This document shows positions 44,636 to 56,700 of a stretch of DNA of 64,000 nucleotides, one piece after another. Both the position numbers and the translations under genes were made by a program. Numbering within the stretch: position 1 is the first letter of the stretch; every line of letters starts with the position of its first letter. Below the pieces are notes generated by a model that had not been told where the DNA came from, ran no database searches, and saw nothing but the letters and a program-made list of their open reading frames with translations. This DNA comes from Adiantum capillus-veneris. Lineage: Eukaryota > Streptophyta > Polypodiopsida > Polypodiales > Pteridaceae. Where the stretch lies: positions 35,555,598-35,619,597 of the forward strand of contig CM043962.1 in assembly GCA_014529385.2 (NCBI GenBank), given 5' to 3'.

Positions 44636-47600
44636 TTCAAAAACAAGATAACATCAAACATGAATTTCTCTTTGTTGATAGTTTGATATTTAAGTGCATG
44701 CCACTGCCATATAAATTTCTTTCTTGTAAAATATATTATAGTCCTTACCACAGCCATGTTGGGTTTATGTTGCAATCCACATGTTTTGAGAGACTTTATT
44801 TCATTAATAACTTTGTCATTACTCATTTATTGATAGCTTTGACAACTGGCCAAATGTTGGTGCCTTTTCCAAATGCATCCTTTTTGCACTTTACCATGTC
44901 ATACAAAGAGATTCCTACACAAAGAAGTCCTTAAGCACGGGATCTTCCCAAGGATGATTCAAATCTTTTGGAATGGAATCAAGCATGGTCCATTGCTACT
45001 GCTTGCATAACTTTCTCCTCTCTTTGGCCAAAGCAAAGTGTGAATTATTTAGATTTCTTGCAATTTTTAGAGGTGACATCAATGAGTTCCTTGTTTTACC
45101 TCTTGAGAATGCAGGTTCATCCTCATTGAGCCCAATTTCAAGCTTCCCTTCAACGCCTTCATCTTGATACAAGAGTCAATTGACATGGTTGAGCAAAAAT
45201 TATGGATGAAGAAGCTTCAATATGATGCACCATTGGAAACCAAATGGGAAGCTTTCAAGAAAGTTATTTGTGCTTGTGCCAAAGAATTCTTTGATATAAA
45301 GCATCTCCATGGTATCAACAAAGATAGATCACGCAAAAGGTGGTTTGATATTGATTTTCAAGATGCTCGAAAGTCCTTGATAAAGCTTGATGAAACTATG
45401 GACAAAGACAACTATCAAAGTTATTTGCATGCATACAAGGCATTGATTCAAAAGAAGAGAAGAAGATGGCAAGTAAAGCAACAACTTTTTTAAGTCCAAG
45501 AAAAGGCACATGCATGTGAAAGATTTTGGAGAAACTTGAGGGGCAAGCAGGTTGAGAATTTTGGTAACTTGAGTCTTGTGGATATGTACACACATTGTAG
45601 GCAATTATATGAGCAAGCAAATGATGAAAAAATGCCATTTTATGGTTCACTCCCAGGTATGCCCTCTTTTTTTACTATTGAGGATGTATACGGTGGGCTT
45701 GAAAAGTTCGCCACTCGCAAAGTGGGAGATCTTCAAGGTATCAAGCCGGAGATGATCAAGTGGACGGGAGATTTTACCCATGAGTGGATGTGTGATATGT
45801 TCAACCTTGCACTTCAACATGGTATGCCTTATGATTGGAGTACTAACTGGGTTAAGCCTTTGCATAAAGGAGGGGATGTAAAGAATGTAAACAACTACCT
45901 TACTATAATGATTGGGTCTCTTATGGCAAAGTTGTTTGGGTGCATAATGGAGATGAAATTAAGTGATTGGGTTGAAGAGAATGACAACAGTGCAAAGGGA
46001 CAAGCGGGCTTTCATCGATGCCATAGCACCATTGATCATCTTGTCACTCTTCATGTTCTCATGGAGAAAAGTCTGTTGAAAGGCAAGCGATTGTATTGTT
46101 GTTTTGTGGAATTTAAGAAAGCCTTTGATATGATTCCACATAACAATTTGTGAAGAAGGATGGAAGAACTCCAAGTGCCAAGTGAGTTTATGCTTGCGGT
46201 TTCTCGAATCTATGAGAAGGTGATTTGTCAATTGCGCATGGGAAGAGAAATTTCAGAAATTTTTGTAAGCACTATTGGGGTTAAACAAGGATGTCCATTG
46301 TCACCAACTCTCTTTGGTCTATGCATCGATCAATTGGAACAAATGGTACTTGACTTTATGCAATGCGGTAATCATGCTTTTGTTGTATGAGGATGATGTA
46401 GTGCTTCTAGCACACACTTTAGAAGATGCACAAAAGCTTATGGTTGTCCTTGAGAAATTTTGCTTGCATAGTGGGCTGATTGTGAATGAATCCAAAATAA
46501 AGGTTATGCTTGAAAACCAACCATAAGGAGAAGCCATGCATTGTGTACAACAATGAGACACTTGAAGTTGTTGAGAGCTTTAAGTACCTTGTCCTTGAGG
46601 TTCCGTCCAATCACAAGTGGCATGAATGTGCTATGTGTTGTTTGGAAGCAGGAAAGAGAACATATTATGCATTTGAGAACATGTGTAATGCGGGAAACAT
46701 CAAGTGTTGGGTTCTCAAGAAGTATCTTTTTGATGCATTGGTGACACTGGTTTTTCTTTATGGAGTTGAAGTGTGGGGCGGGAGCATCTCAAAGTCTACT
46801 TGGAAAGAGTTTGAGAATGTCCAAAAGCGTTTTCTTACAAACTTTCCCCAAGTGAAGACACAAACACCATATATGCTCCTACTTCTTGAGTCGGGATGTC
46901 TTCCAATTGAGGTCATGGGCATGGAAAGAGTTGTGGAGTACATGATAAAGATGCATCAAAACCCCTCACATTGACTTCCTACAATTGCATGGGAAGCAAG
47001 AAAAAAAGTTCAAAAGATGCATAAAAGCAAGATCTTGAGCACGGGATGGATGCAAGACATAAAGAAGTGGTTTGGGAGATGGGATGCATTACACTTGCTA
47101 CATGATGCTTCAATTGACTCCCAAGTAAATGAAGCTTTTCTACAACGCCAATGTATTACGGCTTGGGAGAAATCCGGTGGGTCGCGCTTCATACATTACA
47201 CCACCCATATTGCCCCCAACTACAAAACCATGTTCTTCGTTGAAAGAGGAAACTGTACTCACATGTACATGCTTGATCCTATCCCCTTCTCGGTGATACG
47301 CACTATCACAGCCATTCGTCTTAGCTCCCATTTCCTTCGATGCGAGACAGGGCGTTGGGGCAATGGAGAAGAGTCAAATCGAACGTGCACATTATGCTCA
47401 CTGCAAGTTCGAGAGTCTGAGTACCACACACTACTAGAGTGCTCAGCTTTTGGTCACATCCGAACTTGCTTCTCTTACATTTTCAGCCATGATGTAGACC
47501 TACAACTTTCCTCTCCCAGCCAAAGTGTGGGCTCTCCATTGCGACTCTCATCACCACAGTTTTGGAGCATCGAGAGTCACTCATTAGACATACACATACT

Positions 47601-47655
47601 ACATCACATGTAACTTTGATCCCATAGGTCATACTTGACCTCCGAGGACGATAAT

Positions 47656-47659
<4 letters not shown>
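44636..47659 (+). mobile_element. LINE (non-LTR retrotransposon) with decayed RT
   Basis: Upstream part 44636-45150 is shared with 30889-31431. Coding follows from 45164: VEQKLWMKKLQYDAPLETKW and KRRRWQVKQQL. Then RT at 45536-46526: STNWVKPLHKGGDVKNVNNY, GQAGFHRCHSTIDHLVTL, LYCCFVEFKKAFDMIPHNNL (first catalytic Asp region reads EFKKAFD), GVKQGCPLSPTLFGL, and LLLYEDDVVLLAHTLEDA, where the YADD box reads YEDD. A downstream part has ESFKYLVLEVPSNHKWHEC and LFLYGVEVWGGSISKSTW, ending with a Cys/His segment CTLCSLQVRESEYHTLLEC near 47392-47450. Several frameshifts and a TGA after NNL. It ends at AATAAAA followed by a CT microsatellite. Confidence 0.85.

Positions 47660-47722
<63 letters not shown>
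47660..47722. repeat. (CT)n microsatellite at the LINE 3' end
   Basis: About 31 CT units directly after GATAATAAAAT. It may be the grown-out tail of the LINE insertion. Confidence 0.97.
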
Positions 47723-47725
<3 letters not shown>

Positions 47726-48239
47726 ACAGAGAGGAAAATATTTATTACAAAGCTTTTAAAATTCAAATCTTGAAGAGTTAAACTCTTTAAGTCACACTTG
47801 GGGGTGGTTTCTTCAAGAGTTAAACTCTTTAAGAAGATAGTCACACTTGAGGGTGGTCTCTTCAAGGAGCTCATGTGGCTAAGGAGATTGAGCTACAACT
47901 ACTGGAGTGGTTTGGCCACATTGGATCGAGCTTCATCGGTTCACCATTTTTGAGCTTCATCAATTTTGTGCTCCATCTATTTTATGCCGCCAAATTCGTG
48001 GCCGAGGGGGGTGTCTATTTCATATCTTGCTCATTTTTTAATGTCATACAAATCCTTTTTTTGTTTTAGTTTAGTGCATTTATTTGCTAAAACAAAAAAA
48101 TATGTTTGCACACCATAGTGTGTCCCCACCACCTTCTAGCTCTTTAGGGTTTTTGGGCTTTTTGTTGATGGTTGCACGCTTAACCCCAACCAATCCATCT
48201 AGCCATAGATGGTAGGTACTTTCCTACTTTAAAGAGTGT
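47723..48239. other. Non-coding spacer with a repeated palindromic motif
   Basis: AAGAGTTAAACTCTTTAAG, itself an imperfect palindrome, occurs twice (about 47772 and 47813). Each copy is followed by TCACACTTGRGGGTGGT. No gene seen. Confidence 0.6.
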
Positions 48240-49260
48240 TTGCTTATCACTTCATGTGACCCATCAACGCCCTCCATGGCCGTAGACCTTGCCTTCAGAT
48301 CCGACGCGCCCGTAGAGGCGGTCAACCGTATTGACCCACTTTTGGACGATGAGCCAGAGTTTATGGAGTCTGACATCGCCGAGGGTGATGATGAGAAACC
48401 CTTGGATGATGATGGTGAGGACTATGACCTGGCCGATCCCACCGATATCCTTACAGAGATAGAGCTCTACAGCGGCATATTCAAATATTTTAATGCAAAG
48501 TTGACCACCTTAGAAAAAGTACAAGCTAATGTAGTCACGATGCTACAAAGAATCTCCACATATCTAGATGCGCTAATAGTCGCTTTAGTGGCATCTCCTC
48601 TTTCTCGGAGTAAGAGGGCACTTGCGGCACAAGTGAACGTAGCCTCATCCATGGTTACGAAGGTCCAAGCCTATGCACCTACAGGGCCATCCATAGAGAC
48701 TTCCTTGACCCTACTCAAGGATTTCAAATTGCTTACTTTTGGAGGCAGGAAAGGGAGAGAAACAAAGATTATGTGAACATGTTCCTAGCATAGTGGTCAA
48801 ATATTCATGTGTTGCAAAAGCAACGTAGCCACGTGTAGCCCATAGAGGCTAGTTTCTTATTGATTTGCAAGGTGTACAAGCAGTGGATGAGTTTAACCAC
48901 TTGTCTTGTCAATTGGGTAGAGTTCAAAAAGAGTTCTTGCCAGGCAATGAGAAAGAGAGAAATTGAGAGTTATGTAGAACAAGTCCCTAACTCAAAACAT
49001 CTCCAACTACAGAGAGATAGTACTCAAGTTAAAAGGAATCAATGAATTCGGACTTTGTGGGGCTTCAAGAGAGGCTTCACAAATGATTATCTTGAGTACG
49101 TTGAGCCTCTTTAGCCGACAAATTTATTTGAGGGGATCAAATATGCACAGATCTACGATGACATCAAGCATTGGAATGAGCTATGGGAAACTCGGGCAGA
49201 AGCTTTTAGAGATAGTATCCAAAGAGTTACCATAGTAATTGACAGCACACAATCAGTCAG
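48240..49260 (+). pseudogene. Probable retroelement gag-like frame
   Basis: Open from the ATG at 48240 (better start 48276, MAVDLAFRSDAPVEAV) to 48776. It has a strongly acidic stretch (DDEPEFMESDIAEGDDEKP) and a helical part (YFNAKLTTLEKVQANVVTML), ending FKLLTFGGRKGRETK. The downstream frames VYKQWMSLTTCLVNWVEFKK and EREIESYVEQVPNSKHLQLQ resemble a gag capsid (KAxxWW and F-spaced pattern) but stops interrupt them. It lies directly upstream of a gypsy LTR. No zinc knuckle is visible. Family uncertain. Confidence 0.4.
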
Positions 49261-49261
49261 A

Positions 49262-49640
49262 CACCAATCCGAAGGACTATAAATAGGACCACTATTTCAC
49301 TTTGGGTCTCTCGATATCTCTAGCTCTTGGAGTAGATCTCTTTCTATAATCTAGGCCTAACCCCAAGCCTTGTAATCATACCTTGAGCCATTGGCCAATG
49401 TACTTCTAATCTCATTGAGCTAAATCTCTTCCACTATTGCTTCAAGTGTACTTTGTTCATTCTTTGAGTAATGTAATTCTAGTTCCGGTTCATGCTTCCA
49501 GTGTTATTTCATTTCTAGTTTTAGTTATGTATCCCAGTACTCTGAAGTCGATCTAAAGTCTTAAGTCTGCTATCAACTAACTCTAACAACCACTCTGGAA
49601 TAGCTGTCTGAACATATCCAACTCATTCCATTTTGGCGAT
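49262..49640 (+). repeat. Probable 5' LTR of a gypsy element
   Basis: A TATA box, CTATAAATAGG, at about 49278 is followed by a pyrimidine-rich leader. TTTTGGCGATCACGAAGG near 49634-49650 is a plausible primer binding site, since gypsy PBSs usually start TGGCG or TGGTG. No second LTR copy is recognised. The gag ATG follows at 49716. Confidence 0.5.
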
Positions 49641-49715
49641 CACGAAGGCTTGAGTCAAATTGCTCTAGATAGGCGAACTATCTCCCAGTGGTGTTAGAGT
49701 GAATACGAAGGAAAC

Positions 49716-51312
49716 ATGCCTCCAAGAAGAGATCGACGATCAACCACTAGACTCATAGAGGAACCCATTTGTGTCATCCAAATTCTAGAAGAGTCAGAGC
49801 GAGGCTCTGAAATTGACCAACATCCTGGCAATGAGACACATGTGGGGCCAGGACCAAGCACAGTTGAACAATCAAAGGATTCTCATCATTTTGCTCATTT
49901 TTGGCACAGACAAGCCGAGCGAGCTAAAAGAAGGAATCATTCTCATAGATCTCAGAGAAGCCATAGACATACTGAGGACGGTGAGAGTGGCAAAAAGAGC
50001 CACAGACCAGCACGAAATTCATCCAAGACGGACACGATTTTAGAAATAGAAACAAAAGGCTATGATGCTTACATTGACCATTATAGTAAGAAGAAACCCA
50101 GGAACAGGAAACCAGTACATAAAACCAGATCCAATCATATCGGTAAACATTCCAACAATCTAAAAATTTCCCTTTCAGTATTCAAAGGCAGAAAAAGGGA
50201 TGATCCTGACATATACATTCAAGCCTTTGAGAAATACGCAGAGCTAAAGGACATCGATGAAGATGAGTGGGGGGGATACATCCCACAGACCCTAAAGCAC
50301 GCAACTCAAAAATGGTACTACAATTACCTGACTTACATCCTACAACAAGCTCAGTAAAGCCTTCAAGCTAAAATATTCAAATAACAGAGGTGATGAAGAT
50401 ATCTTGTGAAAATTGGATAAGATTAAGCAAGGGAAGTTATCGATCAGAAGCTATATCAAGAAAATCAAAGAACTGACCATACAACTTCAGGAACCTCTCT
50501 CTAAGAAAAGATTGAGAGCTTGGTTTTTGGATGGAATTTGAAGCAAGAAAAGAGCAGAAGTACCAACGTCAATCAAGAAGCTCAATGATGTGGTACAGCA
50601 AGCGTTGAAACTGGAGCAACAAGCAAAGAAGGAGAAGGGGCACAAGAAGAAACAATCCAGTGAGATTGAGTCCCATACTGAAGAAAGCTCTAGTTCCAGC
50701 TCCCGCTCTAGTTTAGTTGACGGTGAGTCAATTGATAAGGGTAAGGGGAAGAAGAAGGGGTCCTAGACCAAAAAGATAGAGGAGATGTCTAGATAGATAG
50801 TTGAAATAACAAAAATAAGACCCTCTGTAAAGAAAGCAGATATCAGGTGTTTTAAGTGTCAATCAAAGGACCACATGTCTAATGAATGTTCTCAATGCAC
50901 ATACTATAAAGCTTTTAAACATGTTTGGAACAACTGTGGGATAATGATTTACCACTTTAAGAAGGGCAAAGACTTGTCGATGATTGATTGACCAACCCTA
51001 AAGCATCCAAGACAGAAGGGACCAGTGGGTCCAAGGAGAACGAGGCCAGAATGAGCATGAGTGCTAGCAGAGGGAGATACTAGGGTGGTGTTGGAAGGGG
51101 CAGAGGAAGGGGAAATTTTAAGAAATGGAACATGAACTTCTATGGTTATGGCAAGTATGGTCACTTACCTGCCCAATGTCAAAACCAGAGACATATGACC
51201 AAAAGCCACCAGAGCCAGAGCCAGTACCAGTCAGGGTGGTTATCAGAAGCAAGAGTATAGTGATTGAAGAGATTTCGGATGAAGAGAACGAGAAAATTGC
51301 TAAGGCCAAATA
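49716..51312 (+). pseudogene. gag: Ty3/gypsy gag
   Basis: ATG 49716 starts MPPRRDRRSTTRLIEEPICV. A basic, Ser/His-rich N-terminus is followed by the capsid: LSVFKGRKRDDPDIYIQAF, EKYAELKDIDEDEW and TLKHATQKWYYNYL, open to 50357. Beyond the stop other frames keep the capsid going (GDEDIL-type, LDKIKQGKLSIRSYIKKIKE, WFLDGI, LKLEQQAKKE), then a Ser/Lys tract and zinc-finger-like segments CFKCQSKDHMSNEC (about 50851-50895) and CTYYKAFKHVWNNC. A further knuckle-like segment, YGYGKYGHLPAQC, lies near 51142. Multiple frameshifts and stops in the second half. Confidence 0.75.
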
Positions 51313-51959
51313 ATGGAAATAGTAGAGAACCTTGTGGAAGGCTAAGGGTAAAGAGAAGGTGGTAGACAAATGGGCAGGAACAGAGGGAGCTCGCAACAAA
51401 AATTACGGATAAGTTTTCTAGGAAGCTTCCGGAACAACTAGAAAGTTCTGAAGCTCGCACAATTCAAAAGTTTTGAATGTTTTGAAGTTTTGAATTTTTT
51501 AAAGCTCGCACAATTCAGAAGACACCACCCCAGCCTTCATGATCTTAGAAGGAGAAAGCAGTACGTGGCCTTGAGGAGTCCATGATTGTTGCAGTGGAAA
51601 GTCTGGTAAATGAGACACGGCAAGTCAGAGTAGACTTGGCCAAAGCTAGGGACACTAGGCTAATGAAGAATCTACAAGGGGATTCATCATAGAGCAAGCC
51701 AACAACCAGACAAAGGGAAATGAGATGGAACTGTGAAGATACTTAAGAGGAGAAATCTTCCGGTTTAGACAGCATTAGCTTTGGCAACGAACAGGTTGAG
51801 ATTTATGTGAAGTTCTATGAACGCATTCAAAAGTTGACAATAGAATTGGATGACATCAAATGCACATTGCCAGAGGCTGCAAAATTTATCAAGCAAAAGA
51901 GGAAAGCTGAAGCTGAGGCTAGGACTATGGACTTGGTAGCTATTCAAGACGATGAGGTC

Positions 51960-52430
51960 CCAGTGATCTAGATAAATTACAAGATTTGCAATAAATGGGA
52001 ACCATTGTCTGTGGTAATTCTGGATGGCGGAGCAGGAGTCAATATTCTCGGTGAGCATCTAAGGCAAAAGCTGGGAATAACTGAGATGAAGCTAGCTCCA
52101 TTTAGAGTTAGAATGGATGAGCACTGAGTAGTCCAAGCTATTAGGCTAATTGAAAATATGCATACCATATTGGGGAAGGAGAAGTGTAAGACCAGTTTCC
52201 TGGTATTGGATGTACAAGGGGAATATGGGATATTATTAGGATGACCTTGGCTCAGAACAACTGGTGAAATTCATGATTATGCTAGTCAGACCTTGAATAT
52301 TTAAAGTGCTAATAGAAGAATTCAGATCAAGACAGACAAAACCAAAAATTGGAAGAAGGCTCTAATCCTAAAGAGTTGTGTAAAAAGTATGCGACCAAGA
52401 AGATCGAAAGAATGCTAGCCTCTTTGAACA
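51960..52430 (+). pseudogene. Gypsy aspartic protease
   Basis: Reads LSVVILDGGAGVNILGEHL, the retropepsin active site with DGGA in place of DSGA/DTGA, then MHTILGKEKCKTSFLVLDV and EYGILLG before a stop and PWLRTTGEI. Same orientation and order as the gag upstream, so part of the same element. Stops occur at two places. Confidence 0.65.
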
Positions 52431-52436
52431 TTTTTT

Positions 52437-53360
52437 TCCTTAACGGAGATTGATTTAAGTGTTATATCGATGGATAAAGAGCAAGCAAAAAGGCAGCACC
52501 AATAGTATCCAAAGCAGTTTATTGAACTACATCCTATAGAGCGACCAGTTCAACAGATAAATGATCGTCTGCCAGAATAATTAGCATCATCAAAATTTGA
52601 TTTCAAAACAGAGGAAGAAACCAATTCAAGAACCTTTGATGATGGGAATCCAGCAACACTAATAGAAACTCAAAATGATCTATTGGAAATGAACAACCAT
52701 TTTAATGACTACGCTGATGGCATTCGAACTAAGAAAGAAGTAGATTTGATGGCCAAACAGAAGGGAGGTGGCCCAAACTGGTTTCTACCAGATGCTCAAG
52801 AGGTGAAGGAATCGAATCTCACCTCAGAGGAGCATCCCAGAACGATTAAAACCAACAAGCATCTGAAGTCGGAGATCAAAGAGAAACCAAGGGCTCTGTT
52901 CCAAAAATACAAGGACATATTTGCTTGGGAACATACTAATATAAAAGGAGTAGATCTTGAGATAGAATTCCTATGAAACCAAATGCCATACCAGTTCGGC
53001 TACAAAGGTACAGAATGAACCCCAACTATACTAAGAAGGTGAAGGAGGAGATTGACAATCTTCTCAAAACAGGGCTCATTACAGAGGTAGCAAGTAGCAA
53101 CTGGTTGTTTCCTATAGTAGTAGTCCCTAAGAGGAACGACAAGTTGAGAGTGTGTATGGACTATAGAAAGTTGAATGCCCAGACTATCAAGGATCCTTTT
53201 CCATTACGATTTCCAGCTGGTTTATGGTACTGAAGCAGTACTGCCAATGGAATTTGTCATTCCTAGCTTACAACTAGCAGTTGAACATGGATTGTACTTC
53301 AATCAGGCTCTGAAAAAGAGATTGGATGACATCAAGAACTATGATACATGAGATGCGGAA
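52437..53360 (+). pseudogene. Gypsy RT N-terminus fused by deletion to integrase C-terminus
   Basis: Frame 52683-52976 (FQKYKDIFAWEHTNIKGVD) overlaps 52973-53233 (PIVVVPKRNDKLRVCMDYRK and LNAQTIKDPFPL), the fingers of gypsy RT. At about 53207 the RT stops abruptly and the next frame reads FQLVYGTEAVLPMEFVIPSL then FNQALKKRLDDIKNYDT, which belongs to the integrase C-terminal part. The catalytic RT, RNase H and most of integrase are missing: an internal deletion of about 2 kb or more compared with a full element. The C-terminal GPF/Y module is not seen. Confidence 0.75.
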
Positions 53361-53394
53361 GGTAGGGTTGAGAAAAAAGAGAAAAAGTTATTAG

Positions 53395-56300
53395 GGTACC
53401 ATAAGTGGCCGTACAGTCACTGTTTTCATAGATGATGGAGCGAGCCATAACTTCTTAAGCTACTAGTTGGTTAAGAAGTTAAGGTTGCGTGAAACTGCAA
53501 GCGATCATGAGTACATAGTTGGCTTGACCAATGATTATGATAAGACGGTATGGAATACCATAGTCTTGGGGGTTCTATTAGCCATGCAAGCCTACAAGGC
53601 TACGCTTGACTTTCAAGTCATGCATATGGCTAGCGAAAAAGTGTACCTAGCTAGGCAAGGAGTGGATGTACAGCCTATGGGCCCTAGTTTAGTGAGGAGC
53701 TATTTGCACAACACACGTAGTTTGAGCATGGTGGGGTAGGGTCATCACCCTACAAGGTGACAATAGGGTCCCCTTCACCCCTCTCATTTCTTCCATGGAG
53801 CTACACAGAGAAGCCCGTAGAGGCCAGATAGCAGAGGTATTTGTTTGTTATCCTCTTTTAAATCTATTGTTTTAAGTGAAAGTAATTTAAAAAATTCTAT
53901 AGTTGAAACTGTAAATAATGTTTGCGTAGACAAACACCCTAAAAAGCGTGGCCTTGGAAGAGACCCATTGTTTTAATTTCTATTTTTCATGCATGTGATT
54001 CTAAAACAAAAAAATCCAAGGCAAAAGAGACCCTTGAGAAAAAGTACGTAAATGTTTTAATGAATTTTATTAGAGGATTTCAAGGATGTATTTTATGGTG
54101 ATTTACCAGATGGCTCACTGCCATCTTGTGAAGTAGACCACGACATCGATGTTATGCCAGGGTCAAAACCTATTAGCAAACGTGTTTATAGATTAAGTCA
54201 CTCCAAAGCACAAGAGATGAAAAAAACAATTCTAGTCTTGGGTATCACCTATTCTTCTGGTAAAGAGGAAAGGTGAATCTATGCATATGTGCGTAGATTA
54301 TAGGGATCTTAATCATATAACGATTAAGAACAAATACCCAATGTAGAGTATGGATGAGTTGTTTGATCACCTCTTTGGGTCAAAGTAATTTTTTTAAAAA
54401 AAAGTGACTTGATATTTGATTATCATCAAATCAAAATTAAACTATAAGATGTTGCAAAGACAACATGAAGGACCCGTTTTGAGCATTTTGAGTTCTTGGT
54501 TATGCCATTTGGGTTGACCAATGCAGTAGTGACATTTATGATGTTGATGGATAGCATTTTACATCCATACTAAAAAAATTTGTAGTAGTTTTCTTAAACG
54601 ATATACAAGTCTATAATAAATCTCAAAAAGAACACTTTAAGCATTTGTATTTAGTGTTCGAGCTGTTGAGAAAACATAAATTATTTGCGAAGGAAATCAA
54701 ATGTAATTTCTTTGAGACCAAATTCATTATCTAGGTTACATTATATCCGTAGAGGGAATGCGGATGGAACCTGAGAAAGTAGAAGTTATTCTCAGGTAGC
54801 TAGCACCAAAAAATCTCAAAGAACTACAATTTTTTCTTTGTATGTGGGGCTTTTACTGACAATACGTAAAGGACTATGTGTAGATCACAATCCCGTTGAC
54901 AAACCAATTAAGGTCAAAAGATAAAAATATAACTTGGGGAAATTCCTGACAGAAAAACTTTGAAAAGCTTAAGGCAGCTATAATAGCTGCACCTATATTG
55001 ACTATAGTGGGTCCAAATGAGTCGTTTGTCTTGGAGACAGACGCAAGTAATGAGGCCGTTGAAGCCGTGCTTATGCAAAAGGATTTGATTGTGCCCAACA
55101 TAACTACTCAGTCTATGAGCAAGAGTTGTTGGCTATAGTACATGCACTTAAAAAGTGGAGACACTATTTATATGGTGCAACTTTTGAGTCTTGAACAGGC
55201 TTTCTAGTCAAAATGAATTGGAAGGTAGAAAATCTCAGTAGGCGGAGATCCTACAAGAGTTTGACCTTTAAATACATTATCAGAGAGGTAAATATAAAAT
55301 AGTAGCGGATGCACTTGGATGAAAGCATGTTAACATGACATGCTTTAAGCTATTTTGGATAGCGCTAACTAGCACAATTTTTACATATGCTAACTAGTAC
55401 AATAACACGAGCTAGATCTTTAAGATCTATGATACATGATATATCAATAAAAAGCTTCTAAAACAAGGAATCTAAATGTACAAACTCCAATAAATTTTGA
55501 TATTATTTGTGAAAATTTTATAGTGTGTCCAAGTTGTTTTAGATGTGCTACTTTGAATATGCATGTCACGCTAACATGTTTTTACCCACTTAGTTGTATG
55601 TCTTGTACATTAAAGAATTAAGCTTCAAAGTTTTAAAGAATGAGTCACTACGAGGCTTATGTGAACACGATCAATCCTTTATAGAGGTCTGGCATGTTGT
55701 ACGCGATCGCACAACTCCAAAGATATGACCACCTTCCTCGTCGATATGTGATCCTCGTCTGGAGAGACAAGCCATAGTGCAATGAGTACAGATGCGAGAG
55801 TTAGTATGGAGAGACTAACCAAAACTTTCGGGTATAGTTTGGGCCTGGAGAGCTTTGACGTAAACCCTTAATCACCTTTAACAACTTCGGCTTCAAAAGG
55901 GAGTGATAAACTTTGTTGAGGAGAAAAGTATGGTAACTACTCCATTGATGATAGGTACTTATCCTACAAGGGTAGAGTGTGTGTTTACACCATTCATGTT
56001 GATGTATGGTTTCAGTCAAGGTCTTCTATGGTTGTAAGCCTAGAGAAAGAGAAGATTCAAGCTGTCAAGGATTTCTTTGAAGATACGAATGATATGCTAA
56101 AAGAAGCAAAGAAAAGCATTCGTAGTGCACAAGATCATGCTAAGATATATACTGATGAAGGACGAAAAAAAGTTACCTTTGCATAAGGTGACTTTGTATT
56201 CCTAAAGGTTCCAACGAGATCAGAAACCATAAAAACAAAAAAGTGTAACAAACTTTCTCTTAGATATTGTGGTCCCTTTAAAATTCTTAAAAAGATTAGG

Positions 56301-56700
56301 GATGTAGCATATAAACTTAAGTTACCAGAGAGTTCTCAAGTTCACCTTGTTTTCCATGTCAGTAAACTGAAGAAATTTAAGATTAGGGATGTAGCATATA
56401 AACTTAAGTTACCAGAGAGTTCTCAAGTTCACCTTGTTTTCCATGTCAGTAAACTGAAGAAATCGATTCACGGCTTGGAGAACGTAGTTTTTTCAGAGGT
56501 TTTGGTCGACTTGATAGAGCCACCAAAAGTACCGCATAAACAAAAAAAGGATTCTAGGGTATCGAGATAGACAAACACATCATAAAGTATATCAAGAGGT
56601 ACTAGTTAAGTGGACAGATTCAAACAAGGAAGCGACAACTTAGGAACGTTGTAGTGTGATTGACACCTACACAACCATGATCCATGACATGTGAAACCCT
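53395..56700 (+). mobile_element. Decayed chromovirus (Ty3/gypsy) protease to chromodomain
   Basis: Protease: RTVTVFIDDGASHNFLSY with DDGA active site (53400-53465) and DKTVWNTIVLGVLLAMQAYK to 53739. RT: DFKDVFYGDLPDGSLPS, DIDVMPGSKPISKRVYRLSH, MHMCVDYRDLNHITIKNKYP, and FLNDIQVYNKSQKEHFKHL, where the FxDDI box reads FLNDI. RNase H: SFVLETDASNEAVEAVLMQ (54.9-55.1 kb). Integrase remnants from 55.3 kb, then MVVSLEKEKIQAVKDFFEDT, RYCGPFKILKKI (GPF/Y module), QVHLVFHVSKLKK, and a terminal chromodomain YQEVLVKWTDSNKEATT at about 56570-56660. Stops and shifts throughout; the integrase core is badly eroded. Confidence 0.8.
56292..56465 (+). repeat. 87-bp perfect tandem duplication in the integrase tail
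   Basis: AAGATTAGGGATGTAGCATA and the following sequence recur after exactly 87 bp (56292 and 56379), with differences only in the last bases. The unit is 29 codons and repeats KLPESSQVHLVFHVSKLKK, so the frame is kept. Confidence 0.95.

Noticed and set aside
28709-47722. CRISPR-like or satellite arrays
   Set aside because: The long repeats are simple dinucleotide microsatellites without spacers.
47723-47880. AAGAGTTAAACTCTTTAAG repeats as a regulatory operator or terminator hairpin
   Set aside because: Only two copies, no gene close by to control, and a eukaryotic context.
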